Source: Kitasatospora setae KM-6054
GTDB lineage: Bacteria; Actinomycetota; Actinomycetes; Streptomycetales; Streptomycetaceae
Direction: 5' to 3'
DNA length: 64,000 nucleotides
Assembly (NCBI RefSeq): GCF_000269985.1
Contig: NC_016109.1
Span: forward strand, 1,178,001 to 1,242,000
Below the pieces are notes generated by a model, which saw only the letters and a list, made by a program, of their open reading frames with translations, was not told the origin of the DNA and made no database searches. Position numbers and translations under genes: made by a program. Of the stretch, positions 33,953-42,415 are shown one piece after another (positions within the stretch are counted from its first letter, which is position 1; each line of letters starts with the position of its first letter).

Positions 33953-34447
33953 ATGGCGGATTCGCTGTTCGAGCTCCCGATCCGGACGCTGGCGGGCGAG
34001 CCCTCCTCGTTGGAGGCGTACCGCGGCCGGGTGCTGCTGTTGGTGAACGTGGCGTCGAAGTGCGGGCTGACGCCGCAGTACGCGGGTCTGGAGCGCCTGC
34101 AGGAGAAGTACGGGGAGCGCGGGTTCACGGTGCTCGGGTTCCCGTGCAACCAGTTCCTGGGGCAGGAGCCGGGGTCGGCGGAGGAGATCCAGGAGTTCTG
34201 CTCGACCACGTACGGGGTGTCCTTCCCGCTGTTCGAGAAGATCGACGTGAACGGGGCGGGGCGGCACCCGCTGTACGCCCGGCTGACCGAGGCGGCGGAC
34301 GCCACCGGTGAGGCGGGGGACGTGCAGTGGAACTTCGAGAAGTTCCTGGTGGCGGCGGACGGCGAGGTGGTCGGGCGGTTCCGGCCGCGGACCGAGCCGG
34401 AGTCGGCGGAGCTGGTGGCCGCGATCGAGGCGCAGCTGGCCGGCTGA
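33953..34447 (+). CDS. Glutathione peroxidase family protein
   Basis: A 164-residue thiol peroxidase. The peroxidatic Cys is in LLVNVASKCGLTPQY, the Gln in the GFPCNQFLGQEPG motif, and the Trp in VQWNFEKFLV. These form the Cys-Gln-Trp set of the GPx family. The second Cys in FPCNQF and the lack of selenocysteine suggest a thioredoxin- or mycothiol-linked enzyme. It reduces hydroperoxides in the cytosol. The ATG at 33953 is preferred over one three codons upstream because of the AGGTG site. Confidence 0.92.
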   Translation: MADSLFELPIRTLAGEPSSLEAYRGRVLLLVNVASKCGLTPQYAGLERLQEKYGERGFTVLGFPCNQFLGQEPGSAEEIQEFCSTTYGVSFPLFEKIDVNGAGRHPLYARLTEAADATGEAGDVQWNFEKFLVAADGEVVGRFRPRTEPESAELVAAIEAQLAG

Positions 34448-34473
34448 GCCGGAGCGGGCCGAGCCCGAGCGGT

Positions 34474-34540
34474 CCGGGGCCCGGAGCGTCCGAACTGTAC
34501 AGGTAACCTGCGCAGTGGAACTGGACGCTCCGGGCCCCGG
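34474..34540. promoter_or_regulatory. 18-bp perfect inverted repeat with 31-base loop
   Basis: The arm at 34474-34491 pairs perfectly with 34523-34540. The loop holds CAGGTAACCTG, itself nearly palindromic and with a TAACCT that could be a -10 element. It lies between the glutathione peroxidase and isochorismatase genes, 32 bases before the latter. It could be a terminator for the first, an operator for the second, or both. Confidence 0.55.
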
Positions 34541-34571
34541 GCCGTCCGCACGCCCGACGAAAGGCTCCGCC

Positions 34572-35156
34572 GTGCCGGTCACCGCGCTCGACCCGAACTC
34601 CGCGCTGGTCGTCATCGACCTGCAGCAGGGCGTTCTCGCCGCCCCCACCGCGCCGTACCCCGCCGCCGAGGTGCTGGGGCGGGCCGTCGAACTGGCCGGG
34701 GCGTTCCGGGCCGCGAAGCTGCCGGTGGTGCTGGTGCGGGTGTCCTTCGCGGCCGACGGCGGCGACGTGCCGCCCGGCCGGACCGAGCAGCAGCGGGGCG
34801 GTCGAGGTCCGGCCCGGCCGGAGGGCTGGGACCGGCTCGCGGCGGGGCTGGCCGAGCCGTCCGACCTGGTGGTGACCAAGCACAACTGGGGTGCGTTCCA
34901 CGGCACCGACCTGGACGTGCAGTTGCGGCGCCGGGGCGTCACCCAGGTCGTGCTGGCGGGCATCGCGACCAGCATCGGCGTGGAGTCGACGGCGCGGGCC
35001 GCGCACGAGCACGGCTACCACGTGACGCTGGCGGTGGACGCGATGACCGACCTGGACGCGGAGGCGCACCGCACCAGCGTGCGCTGGATCTTCCCGCGGC
35101 TGGGCGAGACCGGCAGCACCGCGGAGGTCCTGGCGCTGCTGGCCGCGACCCGCTGA
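34572..35156 (+). CDS. Isochorismatase-like (cysteine hydrolase fold) protein
   Basis: A 194-residue protein of the isochorismatase superfamily. Asp16 (VVIDLQQG) and Lys103 (VTKHNWGAFHGT) are present. The position normally holding the nucleophilic Cys reads GIATSIGVEST, with Gly in place of Cys. True isochorismatases also lack that Cys, while nicotinamidase-type hydrolases need it; so vinyl-ether hydrolysis or loss of activity are both possible. The GTG at 34572 is chosen from the VPVTALDPNSALVVIDL start. Confidence 0.85.
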   Translation: MPVTALDPNSALVVIDLQQGVLAAPTAPYPAAEVLGRAVELAGAFRAAKLPVVLVRVSFAADGGDVPPGRTEQQRGGRGPARPEGWDRLAAGLAEPSDLVVTKHNWGAFHGTDLDVQLRRRGVTQVVLAGIATSIGVESTARAAHEHGYHVTLAVDAMTDLDAEAHRTSVRWIFPRLGETGSTAEVLALLAATR

Positions 35157-35191
35157 GCGTCCCGCGCACCGGAGCGGAGCGGAAGCCCGGC

Positions 35192-35473
35192 TCAGACCTC
35201 GCCGGGGTGCCAGGCGGGCCACTCCCAGGGGCGGTCGTCCCAGTGCACCCGGACGGGGTCGCGCGGGTCGAGGTCGGGGAAGTGGCGGTGCAGCTCGGGT
35301 TCGAACTCCTCGGGGGCGAGCGGCTTCCAGCCGGCGCCCTGGAAGTGGACCAGGCGGTAGCGGCTGTCGGTGCGGAACTCGGCGATCCGGACCAGGGGCT
35401 CTTCGGCGCCGCCGGTGGTGCCGCCGGGGCCGGCGCTGGTGCTGGGGCTGGTGCTGGGGTTGGGGCTCGTCAT
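35192..35473 (-). CDS. Small hypothetical protein
   Basis: A 93-residue protein. The first 25 residues are Ser/Thr/Pro/Gly-rich (TSPNPSTSPSTSAGPGG); the rest is compact (RIAEFRTDSRYRLVHFQGAG, ending WPAWHPGEV) and rich in Trp, Pro and acidic residues. No known motif. Convergent with the isochorismatase gene and divergent from the DUF1232 gene. Confidence 0.55.
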   Translation of the reverse strand: MTSPNPSTSPSTSAGPGGTTGGAEEPLVRIAEFRTDSRYRLVHFQGAGWKPLAPEEFEPELHRHFPDLDPRDPVRVHWDDRPWEWPAWHPGEV

Positions 35474-35629
35474 GCGGCCAGCATCGGCCGGGCCCGCGCG
35501 GTGCGCACGTCCGGGCGGCGTGTCCCTGGCGTGTCCCCGGCGTGTCACGGTCCGGTGCGAGGGCCCGGGAGCGCGGGCGCGCTCCCGTACCGTGGAGGGA
35601 GTCGGAGGCTGCGTCCCGGGAGGACCGCG

Positions 35630-36052
35630 ATGGGCAGGGGCAAGGACGGCAAGAGCGGCAAGAGCGGCAAGGGCGTGGCCGGGCGGGTGCGCGGGCTGGA
35701 CGGGGTCGCGGTGACCCGGTCGGCGTGGGGGCTGTACCGGGAGACCCGGCGGCCGGGCGCGCCGGGGCTGGCGGCGCGGCTGTGGGCGCTGCCGCGCCTG
35801 CTGCGGGACGTGCTGGCGGGGCGTTACCCGGGGGTGGGTCCGGGGAAGCTGGCCGCGCTGACGGTGGCGGTGGGGGTGTACCTGCTGAGCCCGATCGACG
35901 CGGTGCCGGACGTCATCCCGCTGCTGGGCTGGGGTGACGACACGGCGCTGCTGCTGTGGTTCCTGATGGGGCTGACCCGCGAGGCGGGGCGGTACGTGGA
36001 GTGGACGGCGGAGCGTGGGCGGGAGGCGGGGGCACCGGCCGTCGAGGGCTGA
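35630..36052 (+). CDS. DUF1232 (YkvA-like) membrane protein
   Basis: A 140-residue protein. A basic, Lys/Gly/Ser-rich N-terminus (KDGKSGKSGKGVAG) precedes the DUF1232 core VGVYLLSPIDAVPDVIPLLG, which forms a hydrophobic hairpin, followed by DDTALLLWFLMGLTREAG. Function of the family is unknown. GGGAGGA lies just before the ATG at 35630. Confidence 0.88.
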   Translation: MGRGKDGKSGKSGKGVAGRVRGLDGVAVTRSAWGLYRETRRPGAPGLAARLWALPRLLRDVLAGRYPGVGPGKLAALTVAVGVYLLSPIDAVPDVIPLLGWGDDTALLLWFLMGLTREAGRYVEWTAERGREAGAPAVEG

Positions 36053-36191
36053 TCGCATCGCAACGATTGACTTTTGGCTCGCAAGAATCTGACATCAGGA
36101 AGAAATTTCCGCGCAACGCTCTTGTGGCAGGGCCGGAGGCGCCCCTACTGTCGGCTCACCTCCACCACGCCTTCCAGAGAGCCGGTCCCCG

Positions 36192-38270
36192 ATGCCTGCT
36201 GCCCCCGCCCTCCCCTCGCCCTCCTCCGCCCCGTCCCGTTCGGCCCGCTCGTCCCGTTCGGCCCGCGCCGGGGCGGTCGTGGTCGCCTCCGTGCTCGGGC
36301 TGGGGGTGGCGCTGTGCGCCCCGGCCGCGCAGGCCGCCTCGGCGGGCCCGGCCGGCGGCGCGGTGGTGACCCGGGCCGGGATCGATCCGGCGCTGACCGC
36401 GGGCCGCGGCGCCCGGGTGGACTTCCTGGAGCAGGAGGCGGAGCACGCGGCCACCACCGGCAGCGTGATCGCCGCCGACCGCACCGCGTACACGCTCGCC
36501 GCGGAGGCTTCGGGCCGCAGCGCGGTGAAGCTGGCCCCGGGGCAGTACGTGGAGTTCACGCTGCCCGCGGCCGCCAACGCGATCACCGTCCGCTACAGCC
36601 TGCCGGACGCCGAGAACGGCGGCGGGATCAGCGCGCCGCTGGACGTCACGGTCAACGGCAAGGACCGCCGGCAGCTCTCGGCGACCAGCCAGTACTCCTG
36701 GCTGTACAACCAGTACCCGTTCAGCAACGACCCGAAGGCCGGGCTGCTGCACCCGGACTGGTGGATCACCGAGTGCGGCTGCGTGCCCGCCGCGACCACC
36801 CCCGCGCCGACCGTGGCCACCCCGTTCCGGCCGGGCCACCTGTACGACGAGCAGCGGCTGCTGCTCGGCCGCACCTACCAGGCGGGCGACAAGGTCCGGA
36901 TCGCGCTGCCCGCCGGGTCGAAGGCGCCGTGGGCGGCGATCGACCTGCTGGACTCGCAGCTGGTGGCCGCGCCGCACGTCGAGCCGAAGGCCGTCAACGT
37001 GCTGGCGCTCGGCGCGGACCCGACCGGGCGGCGCGACTCGGCGGACGCCATCGAGCGGGCGATCAGGCTGGCCAGGGCCGTGCACCTGCCGGTCTACCTG
37101 CCGCCGGGCGTGTTCCAGGTCAACCGGCACCTGGCGGTCGACGACGTGACGCTGATCGGCGCGGGCAGCTGGTACACCGTGCTCAAGGGCACCCAGCAGA
37201 CCCTGGCCGCCCCCGCCCCGGACGGCAGCGTGCACACCGGCGTCGGCCTCTACGGCAAGGACGCGGCGCAGGGCGGCAGCCACGACGTGCACCTCTCCGG
37301 CTTCGCGATCGAGGGCGACGTCCGGGAGCGGATCGACACCGACCAGGTCAACGCCGTCGGCGGCGCGTTCAGCGACTCCAGCATCGAGGGCCTGTACCTG
37401 CACCACACCAAGGTCGGCATCTGGCTGGACGGCCCGATGAGGAACCTGCGGATCACCGGCAACCAGATCGCCGACCAGATCGCCGACGGCATCAACTTCC
37501 ACACCGGCGTGACCGACTCGGTGATCCGCGACAACTTCCTGCGCAACACCGGCGACGACGGCATCGCGCTCTGGTCCGAGAAGACCGCGGACGCCCGGAT
37601 CACCATCGACCACAACACCGTGCAGTCGCCGACCCTGGCCAACGCCATCGCCGTCTACGGCGGCACCGACACCACCGTCTCCGCCAACCTGGTCGCCGAC
37701 CCGGTCCGCGAGGGCTCCGGCCTGCACGCCGGTTCGCGGTTCGGCGCCGAGCCGTTCGCCGGGTACCTGCACTTCACCGACAACACCACCGTGCGGGCCG
37801 GCGCCTACGAGCTGAACTGGAACATCGGCCTCGGCGCGATCTGGTTCGAGGTGCTGGACCGGGACATCGACGCCGACATCAAGGTCACCGGCGACCACTA
37901 CCTGGACTCCACCTACAACGCGATCATGGCGGTCGCCGAGTGGGGCGTGAAGGACCGGTACAAGCTCGCCAACCTGGCGTTCAAGGACGTGCGGATCGAC
38001 GGCACCGGCACCTCGGTGCTCAGCGCCCGCGTCGCCGGCTCGGCCGGCTTCGAGAACGTCACCGCCCGCAACGTCGGCGCCGTCGGCGTCAACAACTGCG
38101 GCACCTTCCACTTCACCCCGGCCGGCTCCGAGTTCACGGTCAACGACCTGGGCGGCAACTCCGGCGGCGGCACCACCGGCGCCTGGCTGGCGCCCTGGGA
38201 ACTGCCCAACACCCTCACCTGCGACGACCGCCCGCCGGTGGTCGCCCCGCCGGCCCCGTCCGCGTGGTGA
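36192..38270 (+). CDS. Secreted right-handed beta-helix glycoside hydrolase (GH87-like)
   Basis: A 692-residue secreted protein. The signal peptide ends near GVALCAPAAQAA. An N-terminal beta-sandwich of about 200 residues (VEFTLPAAANAITVRYSLPD, YSWLYNQYPFSNDP, HPDWWITECGC) precedes a parallel beta-helix (NVLALGADPTGRRDSADAIE, VYLPPGVFQV, NTGDDGIALWS, LNWNIGLGAIWFE). This order fits actinobacterial mycodextranase/GH87-type alpha-1,3-glucanases; a pectate-lyase-like or GH28-like role is the alternative. The upstream stretch is AT-richer (about 36060-36115). No carbohydrate-binding module is evident. Confidence 0.78.
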   Translation: MPAAPALPSPSSAPSRSARSSRSARAGAVVVASVLGLGVALCAPAAQAASAGPAGGAVVTRAGIDPALTAGRGARVDFLEQEAEHAATTGSVIAADRTAYTLAAEASGRSAVKLAPGQYVEFTLPAAANAITVRYSLPDAENGGGISAPLDVTVNGKDRRQLSATSQYSWLYNQYPFSNDPKAGLLHPDWWITECGCVPAATTPAPTVATPFRPGHLYDEQRLLLGRTYQAGDKVRIALPAGSKAPWAAIDLLDSQLVAAPHVEPKAVNVLALGADPTGRRDSADAIERAIRLARAVHLPVYLPPGVFQVNRHLAVDDVTLIGAGSWYTVLKGTQQTLAAPAPDGSVHTGVGLYGKDAAQGGSHDVHLSGFAIEGDVRERIDTDQVNAVGGAFSDSSIEGLYLHHTKVGIWLDGPMRNLRITGNQIADQIADGINFHTGVTDSVIRDNFLRNTGDDGIALWSEKTADARITIDHNTVQSPTLANAIAVYGGTDTTVSANLVADPVREGSGLHAGSRFGAEPFAGYLHFTDNTTVRAGAYELNWNIGLGAIWFEVLDRDIDADIKVTGDHYLDSTYNAIMAVAEWGVKDRYKLANLAFKDVRIDGTGTSVLSARVAGSAGFENVTARNVGAVGVNNCGTFHFTPAGSEFTVNDLGGNSGGGTTGAWLAPWELPNTLTCDDRPPVVAPPAPSAW

Positions 38271-38299
38271 CCCGGCGCTGACCGGCCGGGCCGCCGCCG

Positions 38300-38881
38300 C
38301 TACACCAGCGACTTGGCCAGCTTGGCGAACCGCAGGTCGGTGCGGAGCGGCACGCCGAAGCGCAGGTCCCCGTAGGGGAACGGCTCGAACTCGCCGGTCC
38401 GGGCGAAGCCCCGGCGCTCGTACCAGGCGATCAGCTCGGCGCGCTGCTCGATCACCGTCATCTCCATCGCGGTCGCGCCCCACGCGGTCCGGGCCCACTC
38501 CTCGGCCCGGGCCAGCAGCAGGCGGCCCAGGCCGCCGCCCTGGATCGCCGGGGAGACCGAGAACATGCCGAAGTACGCGGCGCCACCGCGCCGTTCGACG
38601 TGGCAGCAGGCGATCGGGGCGCCGTCCCGCTCGACCAGCAGCACCACCGAGTCGGGGCGGGTCAACAGCTCGGTGACGGCGGCCTCGTCGGTGCGCTGGC
38701 CCTCCAGCAGGTCCGCCTCGGTGGTCCAGCCGGCCCGGCTGGAGTCGCCCCGGTACGCCGACTCGACCAGCGCCACCACGGCCGGCACGTCCCGGAGTTC
38801 GGCCGCCCGGACGACCGGCTGGGCGACCGGCGCGGTGGCGGCGAGGTCTGCGGGGGCGGGCGTCGGCTCGGCGGCGGTCAT
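38300..38881 (-). CDS. GNAT-family N-acetyltransferase
   Basis: A 193-residue acetyltransferase: RAAELRDVPAVVALVESAYRG at the start, CCHVERRGGAAYFGMFSVSP, the acetyl-CoA loop QGGGLGRLLLARAEEWA, and IAWYERRGFARTGEFEPF at the end. GAGGAGCA precedes the ATG at 38881. Substrate unknown. Confidence 0.85.
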   Translation of the reverse strand: MTAAEPTPAPADLAATAPVAQPVVRAAELRDVPAVVALVESAYRGDSSRAGWTTEADLLEGQRTDEAAVTELLTRPDSVVLLVERDGAPIACCHVERRGGAAYFGMFSVSPAIQGGGLGRLLLARAEEWARTAWGATAMEMTVIEQRAELIAWYERRGFARTGEFEPFPYGDLRFGVPLRTDLRFAKLAKSLV

Positions 38882-38951
38882 CGGTGCTGCTCCTCGGGTC
38901 ACGGCGGCGGGACCGCCATGGTCGCACAGCGCCCGCCCGTCCCCCAATGAC

Positions 38952-38989
38952 CAGTGCGGCCGGCCCCGGGCCGGGGGCCGGCCGCACTG
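38952..38989 (-). terminator. Terminator hairpin after the winged-helix gene
   Basis: A perfect 16-bp stem (38952-38967 with 38974-38989) and a 6-base loop. It lies 21 bases past the stop of the leftward winged-helix gene and upstream of the leftward GNAT gene, so it separates the two transcripts. Confidence 0.8.
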
Positions 38990-39010
38990 ACTCCCCCCGG
39001 GGCCAGCCCG

Positions 39011-40132
39011 TCAGCCCGCGACCCGGACGGTCGGCGCCGCCTCCCCCGGGCCCGCCAGCCGTCCGGCCGCGGCGGCCAGCCGCTCCCCGGACGGGGCCGG
39101 GGCCGGGCCGAAGGGGGTGACGGTGAGCAGGTCGCCGTCCCGCTCCCAGGTGCCGGTGATCTCGCCGTCCACCACCAGCAGCGGGGCGATCCAGCCGGCG
39201 GCCCGGCTGACCTTCGCCCGGTGCGCGGCGGGCAGCAGTTCGGCGGCCTTGGTGCCGGGCCCGAGCACGTACTGGTCGAACGCGCCGAGCAGGTGCACCG
39301 AGTCGGCGGGCGGGGCGGCGGCCAGGTCGTCGAGCAGCGCGGTGAGCGCGTAGCCGGGGGCGCCGTCGACGGTGACCTCGGTCAGCCGGTCGCCGAGCGC
39401 GGCGGCGAAACCCTTCAGGACGGTCTTGCGCAGGCTGTTCCGGGACAGCCAGGCGTCGAACCGGGCCAGGTCGGCCGGGCCGTACGCGCCGAGGTAGGCG
39501 GCCAGCAGGCGCGGCCCGGCTTCCTCGACCGGCGGCAGGCCGGGCCAGTCGGGGCAGTGGCTCGCCGGGTGGGTGAAGGCGGCGCGGCCGCCGGGGGCGG
39601 GCGCGTGGCAGAGCGCGCCCTGCCAGGCCAGCGGTTTCAACAGCGATCCCCAGCCGGAGGCGAGCTGCTCCGCGAGCGGGGCGAACCGGGGGTCGGCGGC
39701 CAGCGCGGCGGTCAGCTCCTCCCTGGTCAGCACCGTGCCGTGCAGCAACTCGGCGACGGTCTCGACCAGTTGGGCGACCTGGGCGGGCGTGGCGCCGAAC
39801 TCCCTGGTCCAGGCGGGGCGTTCCCACGTCCGGGCGGAGCCGATCAGGGCGAGCGCGTCGGCGGCGGTGGCCGGGTCGAGCAGGTGCAGGGTGCCGCGCT
39901 GGGCCCAGGTGCGCAGCAGGCGGCCGTCGGCGAGGGCGGCGGCGACCGGTTCGGCGCCGGGGGCGGTGCGCAGGGCGACGGCGAGCGCGGCGGCGGCCGG
40001 GACCTGGGCCTGGACGCCGACCAGCCGCCGGACGGCGGCGACCGGCCCGTCCGCGCGCTCCGCGCCGTCCAGGTGCTGTCGGCGCAGCCGCCAGGCGCGG
40101 ACCCGCGCCGCCGTCAGTTCGATGCCGCCCAC
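39011..40132 (-). CDS. Winged helix DNA-binding domain protein (HTH_42 type)
   Basis: A 373-residue protein of the winged-helix family related to the AlkX/YcaQ group of DNA glycosylase-like proteins. It shows RRLVGVQAQVPAAAALAVALR, LLRTWAQRGTLHLLDP, CPDWPGLPPVEEA with LLAAYLGAYGPADLARFDAWL, and the closing VDGEITGTW. The QAQ and HLL segments typify the family; the function of this subgroup is unproven. The GTG at 40132 follows GGGAGGGGAA. It is leftward with the phosphoesterase gene upstream (71-base gap). Confidence 0.85.
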   Translation of the reverse strand: MGGIELTAARVRAWRLRRQHLDGAERADGPVAAVRRLVGVQAQVPAAAALAVALRTAPGAEPVAAALADGRLLRTWAQRGTLHLLDPATAADALALIGSARTWERPAWTREFGATPAQVAQLVETVAELLHGTVLTREELTAALAADPRFAPLAEQLASGWGSLLKPLAWQGALCHAPAPGGRAAFTHPASHCPDWPGLPPVEEAGPRLLAAYLGAYGPADLARFDAWLSRNSLRKTVLKGFAAALGDRLTEVTVDGAPGYALTALLDDLAAAPPADSVHLLGAFDQYVLGPGTKAAELLPAAHRAKVSRAAGWIAPLLVVDGEITGTWERDGDLLTVTPFGPAPAPSGERLAAAAGRLAGPGEAAPTVRVAG

Positions 40133-40203
40133 GGCGTTCCCCTCCCGCTCTCCGGAGGTTCCGAGCCTAGCCACGGGGCCCGACAGGCACCGCGCGTCGG
40201 ACG

Positions 40204-41076
40204 TCAGGCGTCCGGCGCGGGGACGGGCTGCTCGGAGGGGCCGGGGTACGGGAGGATCTGGCGGAGCAGGCCGCGCGGGTGGCCGCGGCGGCGCCACTCG
40301 CGCGGGTAGCCGAGCGACACCTCCTCGAAGCGGACGCCCTCGTACCAGGTGGTGCGGGGGATGTGCAGGTGGCCGTAGACGGCGGCGGTGACGTGGAAGC
40401 GGCGGTGCCAGTCGGCGGTGAGCTCGGTGCCGCACCACTGGGCGAAGTCGGGGTAGTGCAGGATGTCGGTGGGGCGGCGGTCGAGCGGCCAGTGGCTGGC
40501 CAGGACCAGCGGGACCTCGGGGTCGTGCGCGGCGAGCGTCTTCTCGGTGGCCTCGACGCGCTCCCGGCACCAGTCCTCCAGGCCGGCGTACGGCCCGAGG
40601 TCGATCCGGTACTCGTCGGTGCAGACGACGCCGTTCTCGTGCGCGCGGGCGAGCGACTGCCGCTTGTCGGTGACGCCGGGGACCCGCCAGGTGTAGTCGT
40701 ACAGGGTGAAGACGGGGGCGACGGCGTACGGTCCGGCCGGGCCGTCGGTGCGGACGGCGTACGGGTCCTCGGGGGTGAGGACGCCGTGGGCGCGGCAGCG
40801 GTCGACCAGCAGGCGGTAGCGCTCGGGGGCGGTGAGGTGGGCGTGCTCGTCGGTGGTGCTCCACAGCTCGTGGTTGCCGGGGGTCCAGATGACCTTGGCG
40901 AAGCGTTCGGCGAGGGAGGCGAGGGCCCACTCGACCGTCTCGACGCGTTCGCCGACGTCGCCGGCGACGATCAGCCAGTCGTCCGGGCCGGTGGGCCGGA
41001 GCCGTTCGAGGAAGGCGTGGTTCTCGGTGATGCCGAGGTGCAGGTCGCTCACCGCGAGCAGACGTCCGTCCGGCAC
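40204..41076 (-). CDS. Calcineurin-like metallophosphoesterase
   Basis: A 290-residue cytosolic dinuclear-metal phosphoesterase with every family motif in order: SDLHLG, VAGDVGE, TPGNHELW, ASHWPL and YGHLHIPRT. Length and motifs match the actinobacterial group often found near natural-product or phosphopantetheine genes, but no such partner is adjacent here. Substrate unknown. It may be transcribed with the winged-helix gene downstream. Confidence 0.92.
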   Translation of the reverse strand: MPDGRLLAVSDLHLGITENHAFLERLRPTGPDDWLIVAGDVGERVETVEWALASLAERFAKVIWTPGNHELWSTTDEHAHLTAPERYRLLVDRCRAHGVLTPEDPYAVRTDGPAGPYAVAPVFTLYDYTWRVPGVTDKRQSLARAHENGVVCTDEYRIDLGPYAGLEDWCRERVEATEKTLAAHDPEVPLVLASHWPLDRRPTDILHYPDFAQWCGTELTADWHRRFHVTAAVYGHLHIPRTTWYEGVRFEEVSLGYPREWRRRGHPRGLLRQILPYPGPSEQPVPAPDA

Positions 41077-41282
41077 CGCTCCCCCATCCTGGTGTCACTC
41101 CGGTCCACGTGTCCCGGCAGCGGGACGCGCGTTGACACGCTACCTCCGGCGCGGGCGGCGCGCCAGCGGGTCCGGTTTTCCGACGTGACGTCAACATGCA
41201 ACGGAACAGCGGGTGTTCGATTGTCACATCTATGGCTGTTCACTCTACATACTGTCATCCGATGTGTGGTTTCAACACTCTG

Positions 41283-41310
41283 TTGACTGACGGGGCCATG
41301 ACTATATCTT
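41283..41310 (+). promoter_or_regulatory. Predicted promoter of the GH25 lysozyme gene
   Basis: TTGACT (41283-41288) and TATCTT (41305-41310) are 16 bases apart, in a markedly AT-rich island (about 41190-41312) for this genome. A start near 41317 gives a leader of roughly 40 bases before the lysozyme ATG; GAGGAG lies just before that ATG. Confidence 0.55.
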
Positions 41311-41359
41311 CTCCGCATGCGGCCGACCCCGGCCGCCGCAACCGGATTGAGGAGTCGTC

Positions 41360-42259
41360 ATGCCCGCTTCCGGCACCATCCCCGCGCGCCCTCGCACCAC
41401 CACGGCGCGCCGCCCCGGCACCCTCGCGCTCCGCCGCGCCGCCACCGCGGCCGCCTGCGCCGCCCTGCTGGTCGGCGTCGTCGCCGCCGTCCCCGCGCAG
41501 GCCGCCAAGCCCGGCACCCCCGCCGGGTTCCACCCCGAACAGGACTTCGCCGGCTCCACCGTCGCCGCCCACGAGGGCCGCGGCCACGCGTCGGCAGCCG
41601 ACACCGCGAGCGCCTTCGCAGCACTGGCCGTCACCCAGACCAAGGGCATGGACGTGTCCGGCTACCAGGGCAACGTCGCCTGGAGCACCGCCTACGCGAA
41701 CGGCGGCCGGTTCGCCTACGTCAAGGCGACCGAGGGCACCGGCTACACCAACCCGTACTTCGCCCAGCAGTACAACGGCTCCTACAGCGTCGGCATGATC
41801 CGCGGCGCCTACCACTTCGCGCTGCCGAACGCCTCCAGCGGCGCCACCCAGGCCGCCTACTTCGTCGCCCACGGCGGCGGCTGGTCCAAGGACGGCAAGA
41901 CCCTGCCGCCCGCCCTGGACATCGAGTACAACCCGTACGGCGCGACCTGCTACGGCCTCAGCCAGGCCGGGATGGTCAGCTGGATCCGCGACTTCTCCAA
42001 CACCGTGCACACCAAGACCGGCCGCTACCCGACCATCTACACCACCACCGACTGGTGGAACACCTGCACCGGCGGCAACGCCTCCTTCGGCGCCACCAAC
42101 CCGCTCTGGATAGCCCGCTACTCCACCTCGGTCGGCACCCTGCCGGCCGGCTGGGCCTACCAGACCATCTGGCAGTACTCCGACTCCGGCACGCTGCCCG
42201 GCGACCAGAACTACTTCAACGGCGCGCTCGACCGCGTCCAGGCGCTCGCCAACGGCTGA
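41360..42259 (+). CDS. Secreted GH25 muramidase (lysozyme)
   Basis: A 299-residue secreted peptidoglycan hydrolase that cuts beta-1,4 bonds between MurNAc and GlcNAc. The signal peptide has an Arg-rich start, the hydrophobic AAACAALLVGVVAAV and an AQA cleavage site. After a spacer of about 45 residues the GH25 domain has GMDVSGYQGNV (Asp), FAYVKATEG (Glu) and the catalytic ALDIEYN (Asp-x-Glu), ending WQYSDSGTLPGDQNYFNG. It is monocistronic behind a clear promoter and probably acts in wall turnover or on rival bacteria. Confidence 0.95.
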   Translation: MPASGTIPARPRTTTARRPGTLALRRAATAAACAALLVGVVAAVPAQAAKPGTPAGFHPEQDFAGSTVAAHEGRGHASAADTASAFAALAVTQTKGMDVSGYQGNVAWSTAYANGGRFAYVKATEGTGYTNPYFAQQYNGSYSVGMIRGAYHFALPNASSGATQAAYFVAHGGGWSKDGKTLPPALDIEYNPYGATCYGLSQAGMVSWIRDFSNTVHTKTGRYPTIYTTTDWWNTCTGGNASFGATNPLWIARYSTSVGTLPAGWAYQTIWQYSDSGTLPGDQNYFNGALDRVQALANG

Positions 42260-42283
42260 CGCCCGACGACTCACGCCCCACGA

Positions 42284-42318
42284 CTCGCGACTCGCGGCTC
42301 GCGGCTCGCGGCTCGCGA
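42284..42318 (+). repeat. Five 7-bp tandem units after the lysozyme gene
   Basis: CTCGCGA, CTCGCGG (three times) and CTCGCGA run head to tail 24 bases after the lysozyme stop. Each holds the palindrome CGCG; the array can fold on itself and may act as a terminator. Confidence 0.7.
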
Positions 42319-42415
42319 CTGACCGCGCGGACCCGCCCCCGGCCGGAACACGCCCCGCACCGGCCGCGGGCGGGCCCTCCCACCCGCCCTCCCGTCCGCC
42401 CGCCGTCCCCCGGGG

